This document shows, piece after piece, positions 53,820 to 62,898 of a DNA stretch of 64,000 nucleotides. The stretch covers positions 1 through 64,000 of the forward strand of contig NZ_BNBM01000023.1 in assembly GCF_014655715.1 (NCBI RefSeq). Reading direction: 5' to 3'. Under the pieces are notes generated by a model. The model made no database searches. It worked only from the letters and a program-made list of their open reading frames with translations, and was not told the origin of the DNA. The translations under genes were made by a program, and so were the position numbers. This stretch comes from Streptomyces lanatus (GTDB taxonomy: Bacteria; Actinomycetota; Actinomycetes; Streptomycetales; Streptomycetaceae). Each line of letters opens with the position of its first letter. Within the stretch, counting starts at the first letter, position 1.

Positions 53820-54441
53820 CTCGAAGCCGGACACGGCATGCTTTTGTTGAGCCCCATCAAATGGGGCACCGCGCCGTCCGACCTATTCGGTGAGTTCCGA
53901 TACCCGACTGCACCGTTAGGCACCAGCCGACTCCGGCTTCCGGGCAGAGGTCGAAAGCGAACAAGCCCTGGCCCGCGGCGAACACCTCCTGACCGTGATC
54001 GACGCCCACGAGCACAACCGCCTGGCCGGCCCGGCAGCCGCCGAGGCACCCGCCGCCTGGAGGAGTTCGAACAACGATCCCGCTTCCAGGGCACCGTCGT
54101 CCTCGACGACCGCAGACTCCGACGGATCATGAACCGGGACGACCCCGCGGTCCATCCCGGCACCTACGTCACCTACGTCCACGACCCGGCCAAGGCCCTT
54201 TGTGAACGAGCCCGCCAAGGAGCCTTCGAAGGACTCGGAGACCACCCCCCAGTGCCAGCCACTGGCCTGCCGCAACGTCGCCCTCACCAGGGAGAACACC
54301 GACGCCTTGCGAGGAGAGATCGAACTGGTCGACCAGCAGCTGACCCGACGCCCACCGCTGCCGCCCCTCCTGCAGAACCGACTGCTCCGGCGCAAGCACC
54401 AGATCGAAGGCCTCCTCGCCACCACTCAGGAGCCTTCGTGA
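53820..54441 (+). pseudogene. Decayed C-terminal part of a Tn554-type tyrosine recombinase
   Basis: Three frames carry consecutive pieces: EVESEQALARGEHLLTVIDA with HEHNRLAGPAAAE, then RLEEFEQRSRFQGTVVLDDR and RRIMNRDDPAVHPGTYVTYV with HDPAKAL, then PLACRNVALTRENTDALRGE and LVDQQLTRRPPLPPLLQNRL. These are the tail of a large recombinase of the kind that works with a small HTH partner in Streptomyces. At least two frameshifts (near 54060 and 54196) and loss of the catalytic domain make it non-functional. Confidence 0.55.
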
Positions 54442-54851
54442 CCCGTCGCACCGACCTCCCATCCCAAGCGCGGGTCCATGCGGCCCTGACCCGACTCCGC
54501 CAAACGGCCATCGACACCGGCAAGCGCCCCACCGTCCTCGCCCTGGCCCGCGAGTTCGGGCTGAGCAACACCACCTTCCGCCGCCACTTCCCCGGCATCG
54601 CCCGGGACATCGCCGAAGCCGCCCGCACCAGCGCACCCGCAGTCGACACTCCAACCAGCCACTACGACCAGTTCGTTGCTCGCAATGCCAAGCTGAAGCG
54701 GCGGAACAAGGAGCTGACCGCCCACCTCTCGTCGGCCGCCGCCCGCATCCAGCAAGTCACCCTGGACAACCAGCGCCTGAAGCAGCAGCTCGAAGCCGCC
54801 ACCGGTGTCACCCGCATCGGAACCCACGGGCGCCGGCCCCAAGCCCGCTAG
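54438..54851 (+). CDS. Small HTH/coiled-coil partner of the recombinase (TnpC-like)
   Basis: A 137-aa protein whose GTG start overlaps the stop of the recombinase remnant (GTGA). HTH: ALAREFGLSNTTFRRHFPGI; then a long coiled-coil NAKLKRRNKELTAHLSSAAA...NQRLKQQLEAATG. This is the usual shape of the third protein in Tn554-like recombinase operons, which helps the two recombinases. Its frame is intact although its partner is not, so it may be expressed weakly or be on its way to decay. Confidence 0.6.
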   Translation: MTRRTDLPSQARVHAALTRLRQTAIDTGKRPTVLALAREFGLSNTTFRRHFPGIARDIAEAARTSAPAVDTPTSHYDQFVARNAKLKRRNKELTAHLSSAAARIQQVTLDNQRLKQQLEAATGVTRIGTHGRRPQAR

Positions 54852-54971
54852 GTTTTCCTGAGCTTCAGAGTCAAGCTAAGAGCGCGGTCCCCAGCGACGC
54901 GCTAATCCTGGCTTCAGGTTGATCGGGGACGATGAGCGGCGAAAGCATCGACTGGAAGGGGGCGGGCCGGC

Positions 54972-55664
54972 GTGCGGATCATGATCGCGGATGATGAAGC
55001 GGCCATCCGTGAGTCGCTGGAGCGGGTGCTCCAGGTCGAGGGTTACGACACCAGCACCGTCGCCAACGGTCTCGCCGTGCTCGACGGGGTCGGTGGGGCC
55101 GGCGGTGACACGCTGGATCTGCTGATCCTCGACGTGATGATGCCCCGCCTCGGCGGGTTGGAGACCTGCCGGCGGTTGCGGGCCGCGGGTCGGGATCTGC
55201 CGGTGCTGATGCTGACCGCTCGTGACCAGGTCTCCGACCGGGTCACGGGGCTGGACGCGGGCGCCGACGACTACCTGCCCAAGCCGTTCGCCACCGAGGA
55301 GTTGCTGGCCCGGGTGCGGGCCCTGCTGCGCCGGCGCACGCCGGCCGACGGGGAGTCGCAGATCCTGTCGTTCGCCGACGTCCGGCTCGATCCCGACAGG
55401 TTCGAGGCGTGGCGGGGCGGGCGGCCGCTGCGCCTGACCCGGACCGAGTTCTCCCTCCTGCAGGTCCTCATGCGCAACGCGACCCGGGTCTTGACCCGCG
55501 ACGCGCTGTTCGAGGCGATCTGGGGCTTCGACATGAGCGCCACCGCCAACAACCTCCAGGTATACGTGAGCTACCTGCGCCGCAAGATGGAGGCCGAGGG
55601 TGAGCCGCGATTGATCTACACGCTGCGCGGCCTGGGATACACGTTGCGGGAGACTCCTCCGTGA
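54972..55664 (+). CDS. OmpR-family response regulator
   Basis: A 230-aa response regulator. Receiver: acidic pair in IADDEAA, phospho-acceptor Asp in LLILDVMMPR (about residue 53), Thr in LMLTARDQ, Lys in LPKPF. C-terminal winged helix with LTRTEFSLLQVLMRNATRVL and YVSYLRRKME...RGLGYTL. The GTG start follows GAAGGGGG. It overlaps the kinase gene by 4 bp (GTGA). It probably controls the divergent-side MMPL exporter gene or its own operon. Confidence 0.9.
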   Translation: MRIMIADDEAAIRESLERVLQVEGYDTSTVANGLAVLDGVGGAGGDTLDLLILDVMMPRLGGLETCRRLRAAGRDLPVLMLTARDQVSDRVTGLDAGADDYLPKPFATEELLARVRALLRRRTPADGESQILSFADVRLDPDRFEAWRGGRPLRLTRTEFSLLQVLMRNATRVLTRDALFEAIWGFDMSATANNLQVYVSYLRRKMEAEGEPRLIYTLRGLGYTLRETPP

Positions 55665-57112
55665 GCAGGCCCACCGGCCGGGAACCGCGCCGGCTGACCC
55701 GATGGTGGCGCCGGCGGTCCCTGCGGACCAGGCTGACGGTGATCGCGGCGACGGCCATCGCGGTCAGCGTGTTCGTGGCCTTCCAGGTGGCCAGCGAGCT
55801 GATGGGCTGGGAGCTGCGGGACAGCGCCGAGAATCAGCTGCGCGCCGACTCCCGCGTCCTGGCGACGGACGCGCAGCGCGCCGGGCTGGCGCAGGTCCAG
55901 CTACCGCCGTATCCCGGATCCGGTCGGCTGGTGCGGGTCATCCTGCCCGACGGCTCGACCCGGACGCCGGCCGGCCAACCCGCGCTGCCCCCCGTCAGCG
56001 AGCACGCCGGGCGCGTGGCGCAGGGCGCGTCGGCCGACCTGATGGAGTCGAACGACAGCGACGAGGACGGCTACCTCATCTACACGCTGCGGGCGGGCGA
56101 CGGCGCGGTCCAGGTGGCCCGCGTCGCCGACGACAGCCCGGTCAACCGGTTCGGGTTCGGCATGCTGCTGATCGGGCTGTTCTGCGTGGTCGGCGGTGCC
56201 CTTGTCGGGCGGACCGTGGCGCGGACCGGGCTGGCACCGATCGACCGGCTGACCGCCGCAGCGGTACGTGTCGCGCACACCCGGGATCTCGACGCCGACA
56301 TCCCGGATGAGGGCGGTGGGGAGATCCGGCGGCTGATCCAGTCGATCAACGACATGCTCGCCGCGCTCCGGGACTCCCGGCGGGCCCAGCGGCTGCTCGC
56401 CGAGGACGCCGCCCACGAGCTCAAGACCCCGCTCACCAGCCTGCGCCTCAACGCCGAGCTGCTGATCCGGCTCGATCGGCGCGGCACCCTGGACAGCGCA
56501 CTGCCGGCGGAGAGCCGGACCCGGCTGCTCAACGATCTCGGCGCCCAGGTGGCCGAGTTGAGCACCCTTGCCGCCGAGCTGACCGACCTGGCGCGCGGTG
56601 ACGTCAGCGACGAGAACACCGAGCTGCTCGACCTCGGCGACGTGGTGGTGGCCGCCGCGACCCGGGCGCGTTCCCGCGTGCCCGACATCGAGGTCGCGCT
56701 CGACGTGACCTCCGTGTGGGTGAGCGGGCGTCCCGCCGCCCTCCAGCGGGCGGTGCTCAACCTCATCGACAACGCCGGCAAGTGGTCCCCCGCGGACCAG
56801 CCGGTCCAGGTCCGGCTCCGTGCCCAGGGTGCGTCGGCGGTGCTCGAGGTCGACGACGCCGGGCCGGGCATCGAAGCCGCCGACGTACCGCGGGTGTTCG
56901 ACCGGTTCTACCGTGCCGACAGCGCCCGGGCGTTGCCGGGATCCGGTCTGGGGCTGTCGATCGTGCAGCGGGTCGTCGACGCCCACGGCGGCCGGGCCAC
57001 CGTCGCCCGCTCCGCACGCGGTGGCGCGCTGCTTCGGGTCGACCTTCCGGCCGCGGCCCCGCCCGCCCCGATCGCGCGGCTCACCGCCGGGGAGGACACC
57101 GCGGCGCGCTGA
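55661..57112 (+). CDS. Sensor histidine kinase
   Basis: A 483-aa membrane kinase. TM1 at about residues 20-45, an extracellular sensor of about 120 residues, TM2 around 165-190 (GMLLIGLFCVVGGALVG), HAMP, then HisKA with the phospho-accepting His in EDAAHELKTPLTSL, and HATPase motifs NLIDNAGKWSP (N box), DDAGPGI (G1) and GSGLGLSIV (G2). Signal unknown. The last codons lie inside a roughly 95-bp sequence that is repeated twice more downstream. Confidence 0.9.
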   Translation: MSRPTGREPRRLTRWWRRRSLRTRLTVIAATAIAVSVFVAFQVASELMGWELRDSAENQLRADSRVLATDAQRAGLAQVQLPPYPGSGRLVRVILPDGSTRTPAGQPALPPVSEHAGRVAQGASADLMESNDSDEDGYLIYTLRAGDGAVQVARVADDSPVNRFGFGMLLIGLFCVVGGALVGRTVARTGLAPIDRLTAAAVRVAHTRDLDADIPDEGGGEIRRLIQSINDMLAALRDSRRAQRLLAEDAAHELKTPLTSLRLNAELLIRLDRRGTLDSALPAESRTRLLNDLGAQVAELSTLAAELTDLARGDVSDENTELLDLGDVVVAAATRARSRVPDIEVALDVTSVWVSGRPAALQRAVLNLIDNAGKWSPADQPVQVRLRAQGASAVLEVDDAGPGIEAADVPRVFDRFYRADSARALPGSGLGLSIVQRVVDAHGGRATVARSARGGALLRVDLPAAAPPAPIARLTAGEDTAAR

Positions 57113-57355
57113 CCTGACCCGGCCGCACGGCGCAGGACAAGCGACGGCGACCTCGCGCACGGCCCAGCGCAGCTCACCACCGGGGCAGGACACCACGATC
57201 CGCCGACCCCAGCCCCGACGGCACGGCGCAGGACAAGGGTCGGCGGCCCTCGGGCATGGTCCCGGGCGGCCCACCGTCGGGGCAGGACACCGCGGTGCGC
57301 CGACCCCAGCCCCGGCGCGTGGCGCAGGACCAAAGGGCGGCGGCCGGTCGGGCCC
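57081..57355. repeat. Three degenerate tandem copies of a ~95-bp sequence
   Basis: Units begin at about 57081, 57174 and 57271 with C(C/T)CACC-GGGG-(A/C)AGGACACC, and share GGCGCAGGAC about 60 bp later. The first unit contains the kinase's last codons (GEDTAAR, stop), the other two are non-coding, so the 3' end of the kinase gene appears to have been triplicated and then diverged. Confidence 0.65.
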
Positions 57356-57361
57356 GTGAAA

Positions 57362-57396
57362 AGATCCGGGACGGGCCTGAGGCCCGTCCCGGATCT
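57362..57396. terminator. Perfect bidirectional terminator
   Basis: AGATCCGGGACGGGCC and its exact complement form a 16-bp stem with a TGA loop, between the convergent kinase and MMPL genes. Confidence 0.85.
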
Positions 57397-57413
57397 CGTC
57401 CGTGCCGCCGCGC

Positions 57414-59564
57414 TCACCGTTGCAGCGCGGGCTCCTCGTCGTCGGCGAGCGACTGTTGACCGTCCGGCAGCTTTGCCGCTGGACGGGACAGCCGGCTCGG
57501 CCACCACATCCGCCGGCCGATCAGCAGGGTGAGGGCGGGCACCAGAACCGACCGCACCAGCAGGGCGTCGAGCAGCACGCCGAAGGCGACCAGGAACCCG
57601 ACCTCGATCAGCATCACCAGCGGAAGTGTGGCGAGGACCGCGAACGTGGCCGCCAGGACCAGGCCTGCCGAGGTGATGACGCCACCGGTGGCGGAGAGGG
57701 CTTTGAGCATGCCCTCCCTGGTGCCGAGACGCACGGTCTCCTCCCGGGCCCGGCTGGCCAGGAAGATGTTGTAGTCAACGCCGAGCGCCACCAGGAACAG
57801 GAATGCCAGCAGCGGCACCGAATAGTCGACACCCTTGAACCCGAGGATCGTGTCGAAGACGAACACGCTGCCACCGAAGGCCGCGGCGAATGAGACGATC
57901 ACGGTGGCCATCAGGACCAGCGGGGCCAGGATCGCGCGCAGCAGCAACCCGAGGACGATCAGGACGACGGCGAGCACCAGCGGGATCACCAGCCTCTCGT
58001 CGCGCTCGGTGGTCACCTCGGTGTCGAGGTTCTCCGCACTCGGCCCGCCGACGATCGCCTCCGCCCCGCTCACCGCGTGCACGGCGGTGCGCACCCGCAG
58101 AATCGTGTCGTACTCCGCGACGGTGTCCGGCGCGTCCTTCGGGAACACGGAGATGTTGGCCCAGCCACCGCTGGTCTGCTCCGGGACGGCCAGGGCCACA
58201 CCGCGAGTGTCCTTGACGATGTCGAGCACCCGCTCCTGGTGCGCCGGCCGCGTGAAGATCGTCATCGGCTGGCCGCCGAGCTCCGGGAAGTGCTGGCGGA
58301 GAACGGTGAAGCCGGTGACCGACTCCGGCGCGGACAGGAACTGGTCCTGCTCCCGCAGGGCGCCGGTGTTGCCCGCCAGCCCGAGGGCGAGCACGCCGAG
58401 GACTCCGAGCGAGCCGAGCGTCGCCACCCACCGGCGGCGGCTGATGGCGGCGCCGAGCCGTCCCCACAGCCCCGGCTTCTCCTCCACGGCCGTGCTGAAC
58501 CGCGGGACGGCCGGCCAGAAGATACCCCTGCCGAGCACCACGAGCACCGCCGGGAACAGCGTCAGCATGGCCACCAGCGCGCACAGGATGCCGGCCGCAC
58601 CGACCGGGCCCAACCCGCTGGTGCTGTTCAGGTCCGCGACGAGCAGGCAGAGCAGGCCGGCGACCACGGTGGCCGCGGACGCGACGACGGCCGGCGCCGC
58701 GGAGCGCAGCGCGTGGACCATCGCGACCCGGACGTTCTCGTGGTGGTGCAGCGCCTCCCGATATCGAGCGATGAGCAACAGCGCGTAGTCCGTGCCGACG
58801 CCGAACACCAGGATCGTCAGCAGCGCCGAGTTCTGGTCGTTGACCACGATGCCGAAGCCCTTGACGAGCAGGTAGACGGTCCCCATCGAGGTCAGCGCGG
58901 CCGCGCCAACGGCCACCAGCGGGATGATCCACAACACCGGGCTGCGGTAGGTGAGGATGAGCAGGAGCGTGACGACGACGATGGTGGTGAGGAGGACCTG
59001 CACGTCGATGCCGTCGAAGACGGCATCCATGTCGCCGTCGATCGCGCCCGGGCCGCTCACGTCGAGTTCCAGGCCCAAGGGGCGGTCCTTCGCGGCGTCA
59101 CGCAACGGGCCGACGATGTCCTCCGGTGCGCCGTAGGCCGTGCTCACCTCGAGGGTGAACATCATCGCCTTGCCGTCGGTGGAGGGGCTCGTCGGTGGGC
59201 CCTCGTCGCCGCCGCCGGCCGCCGCCGTCGCCTTCGGCGGGTACCGCTCGGCAAGGGTGTCGTAGTGGCGCTCGACCGTCGCGCGGTCGGCGTCGGTCAT
59301 GCCGCTGGCACGGTGGTACACGAAGACGAACGTGTTGTCGTCACCGTCGGGAAGACCGTCCTCCAGCACCGCCACCTTGGTGGACTCGGCGCTGGCCGGC
59401 AGAGTGTCCACGGCGCTGTCGGTGGTGACCGAACTCAACTTTCCGCTCAGCGGCACCATGCCCGCCGCCAGCACCAGCCATAAGCCAATCACCAACCACG
59501 GCACCCACCGGCCTGCCAACCGACCGGCCGGCGCTTCCCCGGACGGCGCTGCCTTGACTGCCAT
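57414..59564 (-). CDS. MMPL-family RND transporter
   Basis: About 716 aa. MmpL-type exporter with two repeats, each with one TM, a large extracellular loop and a five-TM bundle; the signature FGVGTDYALLLIARYREALH is in the first bundle and LGVDYNIFLASRAREE in the second. Such proteins export lipids or hydrophobic compounds using the proton gradient. The ATG at 59564 has AGGAGG six bases upstream and is preferred over the adjoining GTG. It is convergent with the two-component genes that may regulate it. Confidence 0.88.
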   Translation of the reverse strand: MAVKAAPSGEAPAGRLAGRWVPWLVIGLWLVLAAGMVPLSGKLSSVTTDSAVDTLPASAESTKVAVLEDGLPDGDDNTFVFVYHRASGMTDADRATVERHYDTLAERYPPKATAAAGGGDEGPPTSPSTDGKAMMFTLEVSTAYGAPEDIVGPLRDAAKDRPLGLELDVSGPGAIDGDMDAVFDGIDVQVLLTTIVVVTLLLILTYRSPVLWIIPLVAVGAAALTSMGTVYLLVKGFGIVVNDQNSALLTILVFGVGTDYALLLIARYREALHHHENVRVAMVHALRSAAPAVVASAATVVAGLLCLLVADLNSTSGLGPVGAAGILCALVAMLTLFPAVLVVLGRGIFWPAVPRFSTAVEEKPGLWGRLGAAISRRRWVATLGSLGVLGVLALGLAGNTGALREQDQFLSAPESVTGFTVLRQHFPELGGQPMTIFTRPAHQERVLDIVKDTRGVALAVPEQTSGGWANISVFPKDAPDTVAEYDTILRVRTAVHAVSGAEAIVGGPSAENLDTEVTTERDERLVIPLVLAVVLIVLGLLLRAILAPLVLMATVIVSFAAAFGGSVFVFDTILGFKGVDYSVPLLAFLFLVALGVDYNIFLASRAREETVRLGTREGMLKALSATGGVITSAGLVLAATFAVLATLPLVMLIEVGFLVAFGVLLDALLVRSVLVPALTLLIGRRMWWPSRLSRPAAKLPDGQQSLADDEEPALQR

Positions 59565-59828
59565 CACTAGCCTCCTACATACGGGTTACATCGCTTCCCT
59601 GATGCCTCCTTCCTAAAGAGCGAACCTGAGACAACCGTTAGAGCCCGTGAAGCAACCGGCGTCCGTTGCAGAAGGTCACGTAGATCATCGATGCCTTGTC
59701 GGCGGGTGTCTCGCAGGATCCGCCTGCACCGGCGGCCGGGAGGCCCGAGTGAAGGTGACGTCGCGCCAACTCTGCGCCGTGATGCCGGGTTGACCCTCTG
59801 AGGAACCGCCTTCACCACCACGAATGGG

Positions 59829-59987
59829 ATGCCTTACACCGCCATGATCGAAGCCGTCACCAGCCTCCCGCCGATCGTGGTCGCCGACCTCTTCGGCATG
59901 CACCCCAGCACGGCACAGAGCTGGACGAACTACGCCAAGGACGATTGGAGCGCCTGCCTCGCCGCCCGCATGGGTGCGACCGAATAG
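59829..59987 (+). pseudogene. C-terminal fragment of an integrase-type protein
   Basis: A 52-codon frame: EAVTSLPPIVVADLFGMHPS, TAQSWTNYAKDDWSACLAAR. This HTH-like block closes many Streptomyces site-specific recombinases (VADLLGLH...A..W). Nothing of the catalytic domain is present upstream. Confidence 0.5.
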
Positions 59988-60017
59988 CCACTGGGCCTGA
60001 CTCGGACGCCTTGTTGT

Positions 60018-60392
60018 CTAGCAGACAATCCGGCCGAAGGCGGCCACTGACCGGTCGATCTGCTCTTGAGCGCGCGGCGGAGAGTTTCGACAGATCACTT
60101 CGGTGCCGTCCGTTGCCACCCAGCTTCCGGCGACCCCGCCATGATGGCTGCACGCGCCCCGCTCCCCGACAGAGGCGGACACCCAGCCGTCGGCACACAC
60201 AGCACCTTGGTACGTCCACTGCACCGGGGACACAGAGGCAGGCTCTTCCGACACAGCCGGCGCTGGTCGATTCACTTCGCCGGGGTCATCCCAGACGAGT
60301 CCCACGATCACCAGACCCACGAACACAGGCACGAACATGACGGCACAGAACAGCTGGAAGACACCCAAGACCGCAGCACAGATCCTTCTCAT
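60018..60392 (-). CDS. Membrane-anchored small protein, DUF3761-like
   Basis: About 124 aa from the ATG at 60392. An N-terminal hydrophobic segment (AAVLGVFQLFCAVMFVPVFV then GLVIVGLVW) acts as anchor or signal; the outer part has four cysteines in CADGWVSASVGERGACSHHG and VICRNSPP, the pattern of small cell-surface DUF3761-type proteins. The frame is open further upstream without support. Confidence 0.55.
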   Translation of the reverse strand: MRRICAAVLGVFQLFCAVMFVPVFVGLVIVGLVWDDPGEVNRPAPAVSEEPASVSPVQWTYQGAVCADGWVSASVGERGACSHHGGVAGSWVATDGTEVICRNSPPRAQEQIDRSVAAFGRIVC

Positions 60393-60536
60393 CCCATCCC
60401 ACGCCGAGCGCACGCTCGCCCTCTCCCCCCGGCCGTGTCCCCACACGGCACCGCCGCATCCTACGTGCCTGCACGCTCCCGGAGAGGTTTCCGAGGCGCC
60501 CAATAGCGCACCCCCGGAATACTGTCTCTCCACCAG

Positions 60537-60898
60537 TTGGCGACCGAGCAGGCGGAGCCTCACAAGTACACGGCCTGGCTGACCCCGGCACAGACTCGGC
60601 CGATCGACGGGGTCTCGCACGACGAGGTGCCCACGACTCCCCTGCCGCGAGACGTCGACGAGCCGCCGCACTCCGCCCATTGGGCTTGGAAGGTCCAGCG
60701 CATCCCCCGGATGACGGGCGCCCTGGGCGGGTCGTGGTCCATGTCTGGGACTGCGGCGACGCCCGCGACTACGAACGCCTACCCCAGCACTCCGAAGCCC
60801 ACCTGAACTGGGCACTCATGACCATGATGACCCGACGCCTCACCCGGCGAGGGCCTCGTACCGACACCTGGACCAAAGAAGTTCACCGGTCACCCTGA
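60537..60898 (+). pseudogene. Frameshifted conserved hypothetical gene
   Basis: Two overlapping frames read as one protein: ...DEPPHSAHWAWKVQRIPR, then after a one-base shift at the CCCCCGG run (about 60712) PDDGRPGRVVVHVWDCGDAR and ALMTMMTRRLTRR. The product would be about 120 aa and Trp/Pro-rich; it resembles Streptomyces proteins of unknown function. A sequencing error in the C run is possible. Confidence 0.45.
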
Positions 60899-61142
60899 CG
60901 TCGTCAATCGCGGACGGGTTCAAGGAATTCCAGCCGGGGTTGCCCAGCTTGTCGAACGCGTAGAAGCGGGTATGCCCGGGGAAGTTGTCATCCCAGGTGA
61001 CGCCGACTCCGTTGACTTCCAGGCGCTTAGCGAGCGCCTGGATGGAGGTCACAAGGATGCCTGGATGCGCCTTCCTGTTCGGGTGGAAGTCCTCTTCGAC
61101 GCCCAGGTGAACCTCCAGGCCGCCTCCCCGGAACCAGCACCC
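60840..61142 (-). pseudogene. C-terminal half of a VOC/glyoxalase-fold protein
   Basis: The frame reads CWFRGGGLEVHLGVEEDF, ALAKRLEVNGVGVTWDDNFP, GHTRFYAFDKLGNPGW, matching the second beta-alpha-beta module of small VOC proteins (normally ending GNRLEFLEP). The first module and start are missing; the last motif is altered. A single 70-codon ORF with an internal ATG at 61052 is all that could be translated. Confidence 0.5.
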
Positions 61143-61292
61143 TGCGCGAGCTGCCGACAGTGCCTCACCTGGAGAGGTCGCGGCGGCGTGGCCAGAGCAG
61201 TCGGGCCCGCCGCGTGCCCGTCATCCTCGCGTGAGGAGCGACCGGTGGTTTCGTGAACCGGGGGCCGTCGGTGTGGCAGGCGCCTGTGGGGA

Positions 61293-61922
61293 TCAACTCT
61301 GGGCGGTGGGCTGTGCCTCGCGGGCCAGGGTTCGCGCGATGGCCGCGGCGTGGGAGGCCACGTTGTCGAGCGTGGGCCGGCGCCGGGTGAGGAAGCCGGA
61401 ACGCAGGAGCGCCGCGTAGCCGTGAGCCGCGGCGATCTGCCGCTCCAGCAGCTCCAAGGCCTCGCGTGCGTCTCCGCCGGTGAGGGCCAGGGCCGAGGGG
61501 AGCAGGGCGTCCATCACGCCGCGGCCGGCCTGGAGCAGATCCTCGTCTCCGGCGTCCTGCAGTTCGGGGGCGAAGATCAGGTCAAGTCCGGAGCCGTTCT
61601 CGGCGGCGAAGCGCGTGTAGGCGGCGGCTGCGGCCGCTGTGGCCTCGACCGGGTCGACCGACCCCTGCTTGTCGCGGGGCAGTTCCTCTTGTGCTTGGAG
61701 CATCCGCGCTGTGAGTGAGCGGGCCGCGGCGACGGCGCAGGCGATGAGCAAGGCCTGCTTACTGGCGAAGTGGCGGTAGGGAGCCGCTGTGCTGACACCT
61801 GCGCGCCGGGCCACCTCGGCCACGGACAGCGCAGCGATGCCCTGCTCCGCGATCAGTTCCAGCGCGGTGGACACCAGCGCAGCCTTCAGGTCGCCGTGGT
61901 GGTAGGTACTGCGCTTCGGCAC
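61293..61922 (-). CDS. TetR/AcrR-family repressor
   Basis: A 209-aa regulator. HTH: SVAEVARRAGVSTAAPYRHF (residues 33-52), followed by FASKQALLIACA, then a helical ligand-binding domain with MDALLPSALAL. It is divergent from the SDR gene; palindromes with CTTACAT/ATGTAAG arms lie beside both promoters, so it probably represses itself and the SDR gene until a small-molecule ligand binds. Confidence 0.85.
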   Translation of the reverse strand: MPKRSTYHHGDLKAALVSTALELIAEQGIAALSVAEVARRAGVSTAAPYRHFASKQALLIACAVAAARSLTARMLQAQEELPRDKQGSVDPVEATAAAAAAYTRFAAENGSGLDLIFAPELQDAGDEDLLQAGRGVMDALLPSALALTGGDAREALELLERQIAAAHGYAALLRSGFLTRRRPTLDNVASHAAAIARTLAREAQPTAQS

Positions 61923-61944
61923 GAATTCCTCCGTTCCTCACTCA

Positions 61945-61964
61945 ATGTAAGGGAGATCTTACAT
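61945..61964. promoter_or_regulatory. TetR operator at its own promoter
   Basis: ATGTAAG-GGAGAT-CTTACAT, an exact 7-bp inverted repeat 23 bp upstream of the tetR start. Confidence 0.7.
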
Positions 61965-62012
61965 GTCGGAGTGGCGGTTTCGCACGCCTCCATCCTCCGT
62001 CGATGCGGGCGT

Positions 62013-62055
62013 TTGACTTCACGCTAGAGTCCTCTTACATTGAAGCAAGTAAGAG
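62013..62055 (+). promoter_or_regulatory. Promoter and operator of the SDR gene
   Basis: TTGACT (62013-62018) and TACATT (62036-62041) are spaced by 17 bp, an ideal sigma-70-type promoter. CTCTTAC (62032-62038) and GTAAGAG (62049-62055) form an inverted repeat overlapping the -10, using the same half-site as the operator in front of the tetR gene. Confidence 0.65.
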
Positions 62056-62112
62056 ACCTCATACATTGAGTGTGAGCAGCAACTATGCCTCTTTTTTCTG
62101 GAGGGCAGACGT

Positions 62113-62877
62113 ATGACCAGCAAGCTGAACTCGACTGTGGTGCTTGTCACTGGCGCGAGCAGTGGTATCGGACGGGCCACGGCCCTGCGGCTCGCCGAAG
62201 AGGGCGCCACCGTCGCGCTCGTCGCCCGCCGCAAGGACCGGGTCGAGGAACTCGCCGAATTCGTGGCCGCTCAAGGCGGCCGGGCAATGGCGGTCGCCGC
62301 CGACGTCACCGACGCGGACTCCGCGGCCGCCGCGGTCCAGGAGGTCGTCGACAGCCTCGGCCGCCTCGACATCGTGGTCAACGCGGCCGGATCCATGCTC
62401 AACGGCGACTCGGAGCGTGCACGCCTGGACGAGTGGGACCAGATGATCGACGTCAACGTCAAGGGCGTGATGTACGTCGTCAAGGCCGCAGTGCCCCACC
62501 TGCTGGAGGCGGCCAAGAGCGCCGACCGGCAGGTCGCCGACGTGATCAACATCAGCTCCGTGGCCGGCCGCGTCGCGACGGCCGGGGTTGCGATCTACAA
62601 CGCCAGCAAGTTCGGCGTCACCGCGGCCACCGAGGCCTGGCGCCAGGAGTTCGGCGGCCGCAACCTGCGCTTCTCGGTCATAGAGCCGGGCGCCGTGGAC
62701 ACCGAACTGTTCAGCCACCAGCAGGGTCACGCGCAGGAGGCGGAGAGCCAGCGCTTCGAGGGCGTGGAGAAACTCCACCCCGAGGACATCGCCGACGCCA
62801 TCGCCTACATCGCCACCAGCCCGCGCCGCCGGGCCGTCAACGAGATCGTGATCCGCCCCACCGACCAGGACTTCTAA
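62113..62877 (+). CDS. Short-chain dehydrogenase/reductase (SDR)
   Basis: A 254-aa classical SDR. Cofactor motif VTGASSGIG (residues 12-20), ADVTDAD, NAAG, catalytic Ser in NISSVAG and Tyr/Lys in YNASK, then PGAVDTEL. ARRKD after strand 2 suggests NADP(H). Substrate unknown. The ATG is preceded by GGAGGG. It lies under the TetR-type operator and is followed 21 bp later by a truncated alcohol dehydrogenase, so the operon may once have had two redox enzymes. Confidence 0.88.
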   Translation: MTSKLNSTVVLVTGASSGIGRATALRLAEEGATVALVARRKDRVEELAEFVAAQGGRAMAVAADVTDADSAAAAVQEVVDSLGRLDIVVNAAGSMLNGDSERARLDEWDQMIDVNVKGVMYVVKAAVPHLLEAAKSADRQVADVINISSVAGRVATAGVAIYNASKFGVTAATEAWRQEFGGRNLRFSVIEPGAVDTELFSHQQGHAQEAESQRFEGVEKLHPEDIADAIAYIATSPRRRAVNEIVIRPTDQDF

Positions 62878-62898
62878 AACCGCCCGAGGAGACAATCC

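Noticed and set aside
58077..59483. 468-aa open frame on the plus strand
   Set aside because: It is antisense to the MMPL transporter and is a low-complexity Arg/His/Gln-rich shadow.
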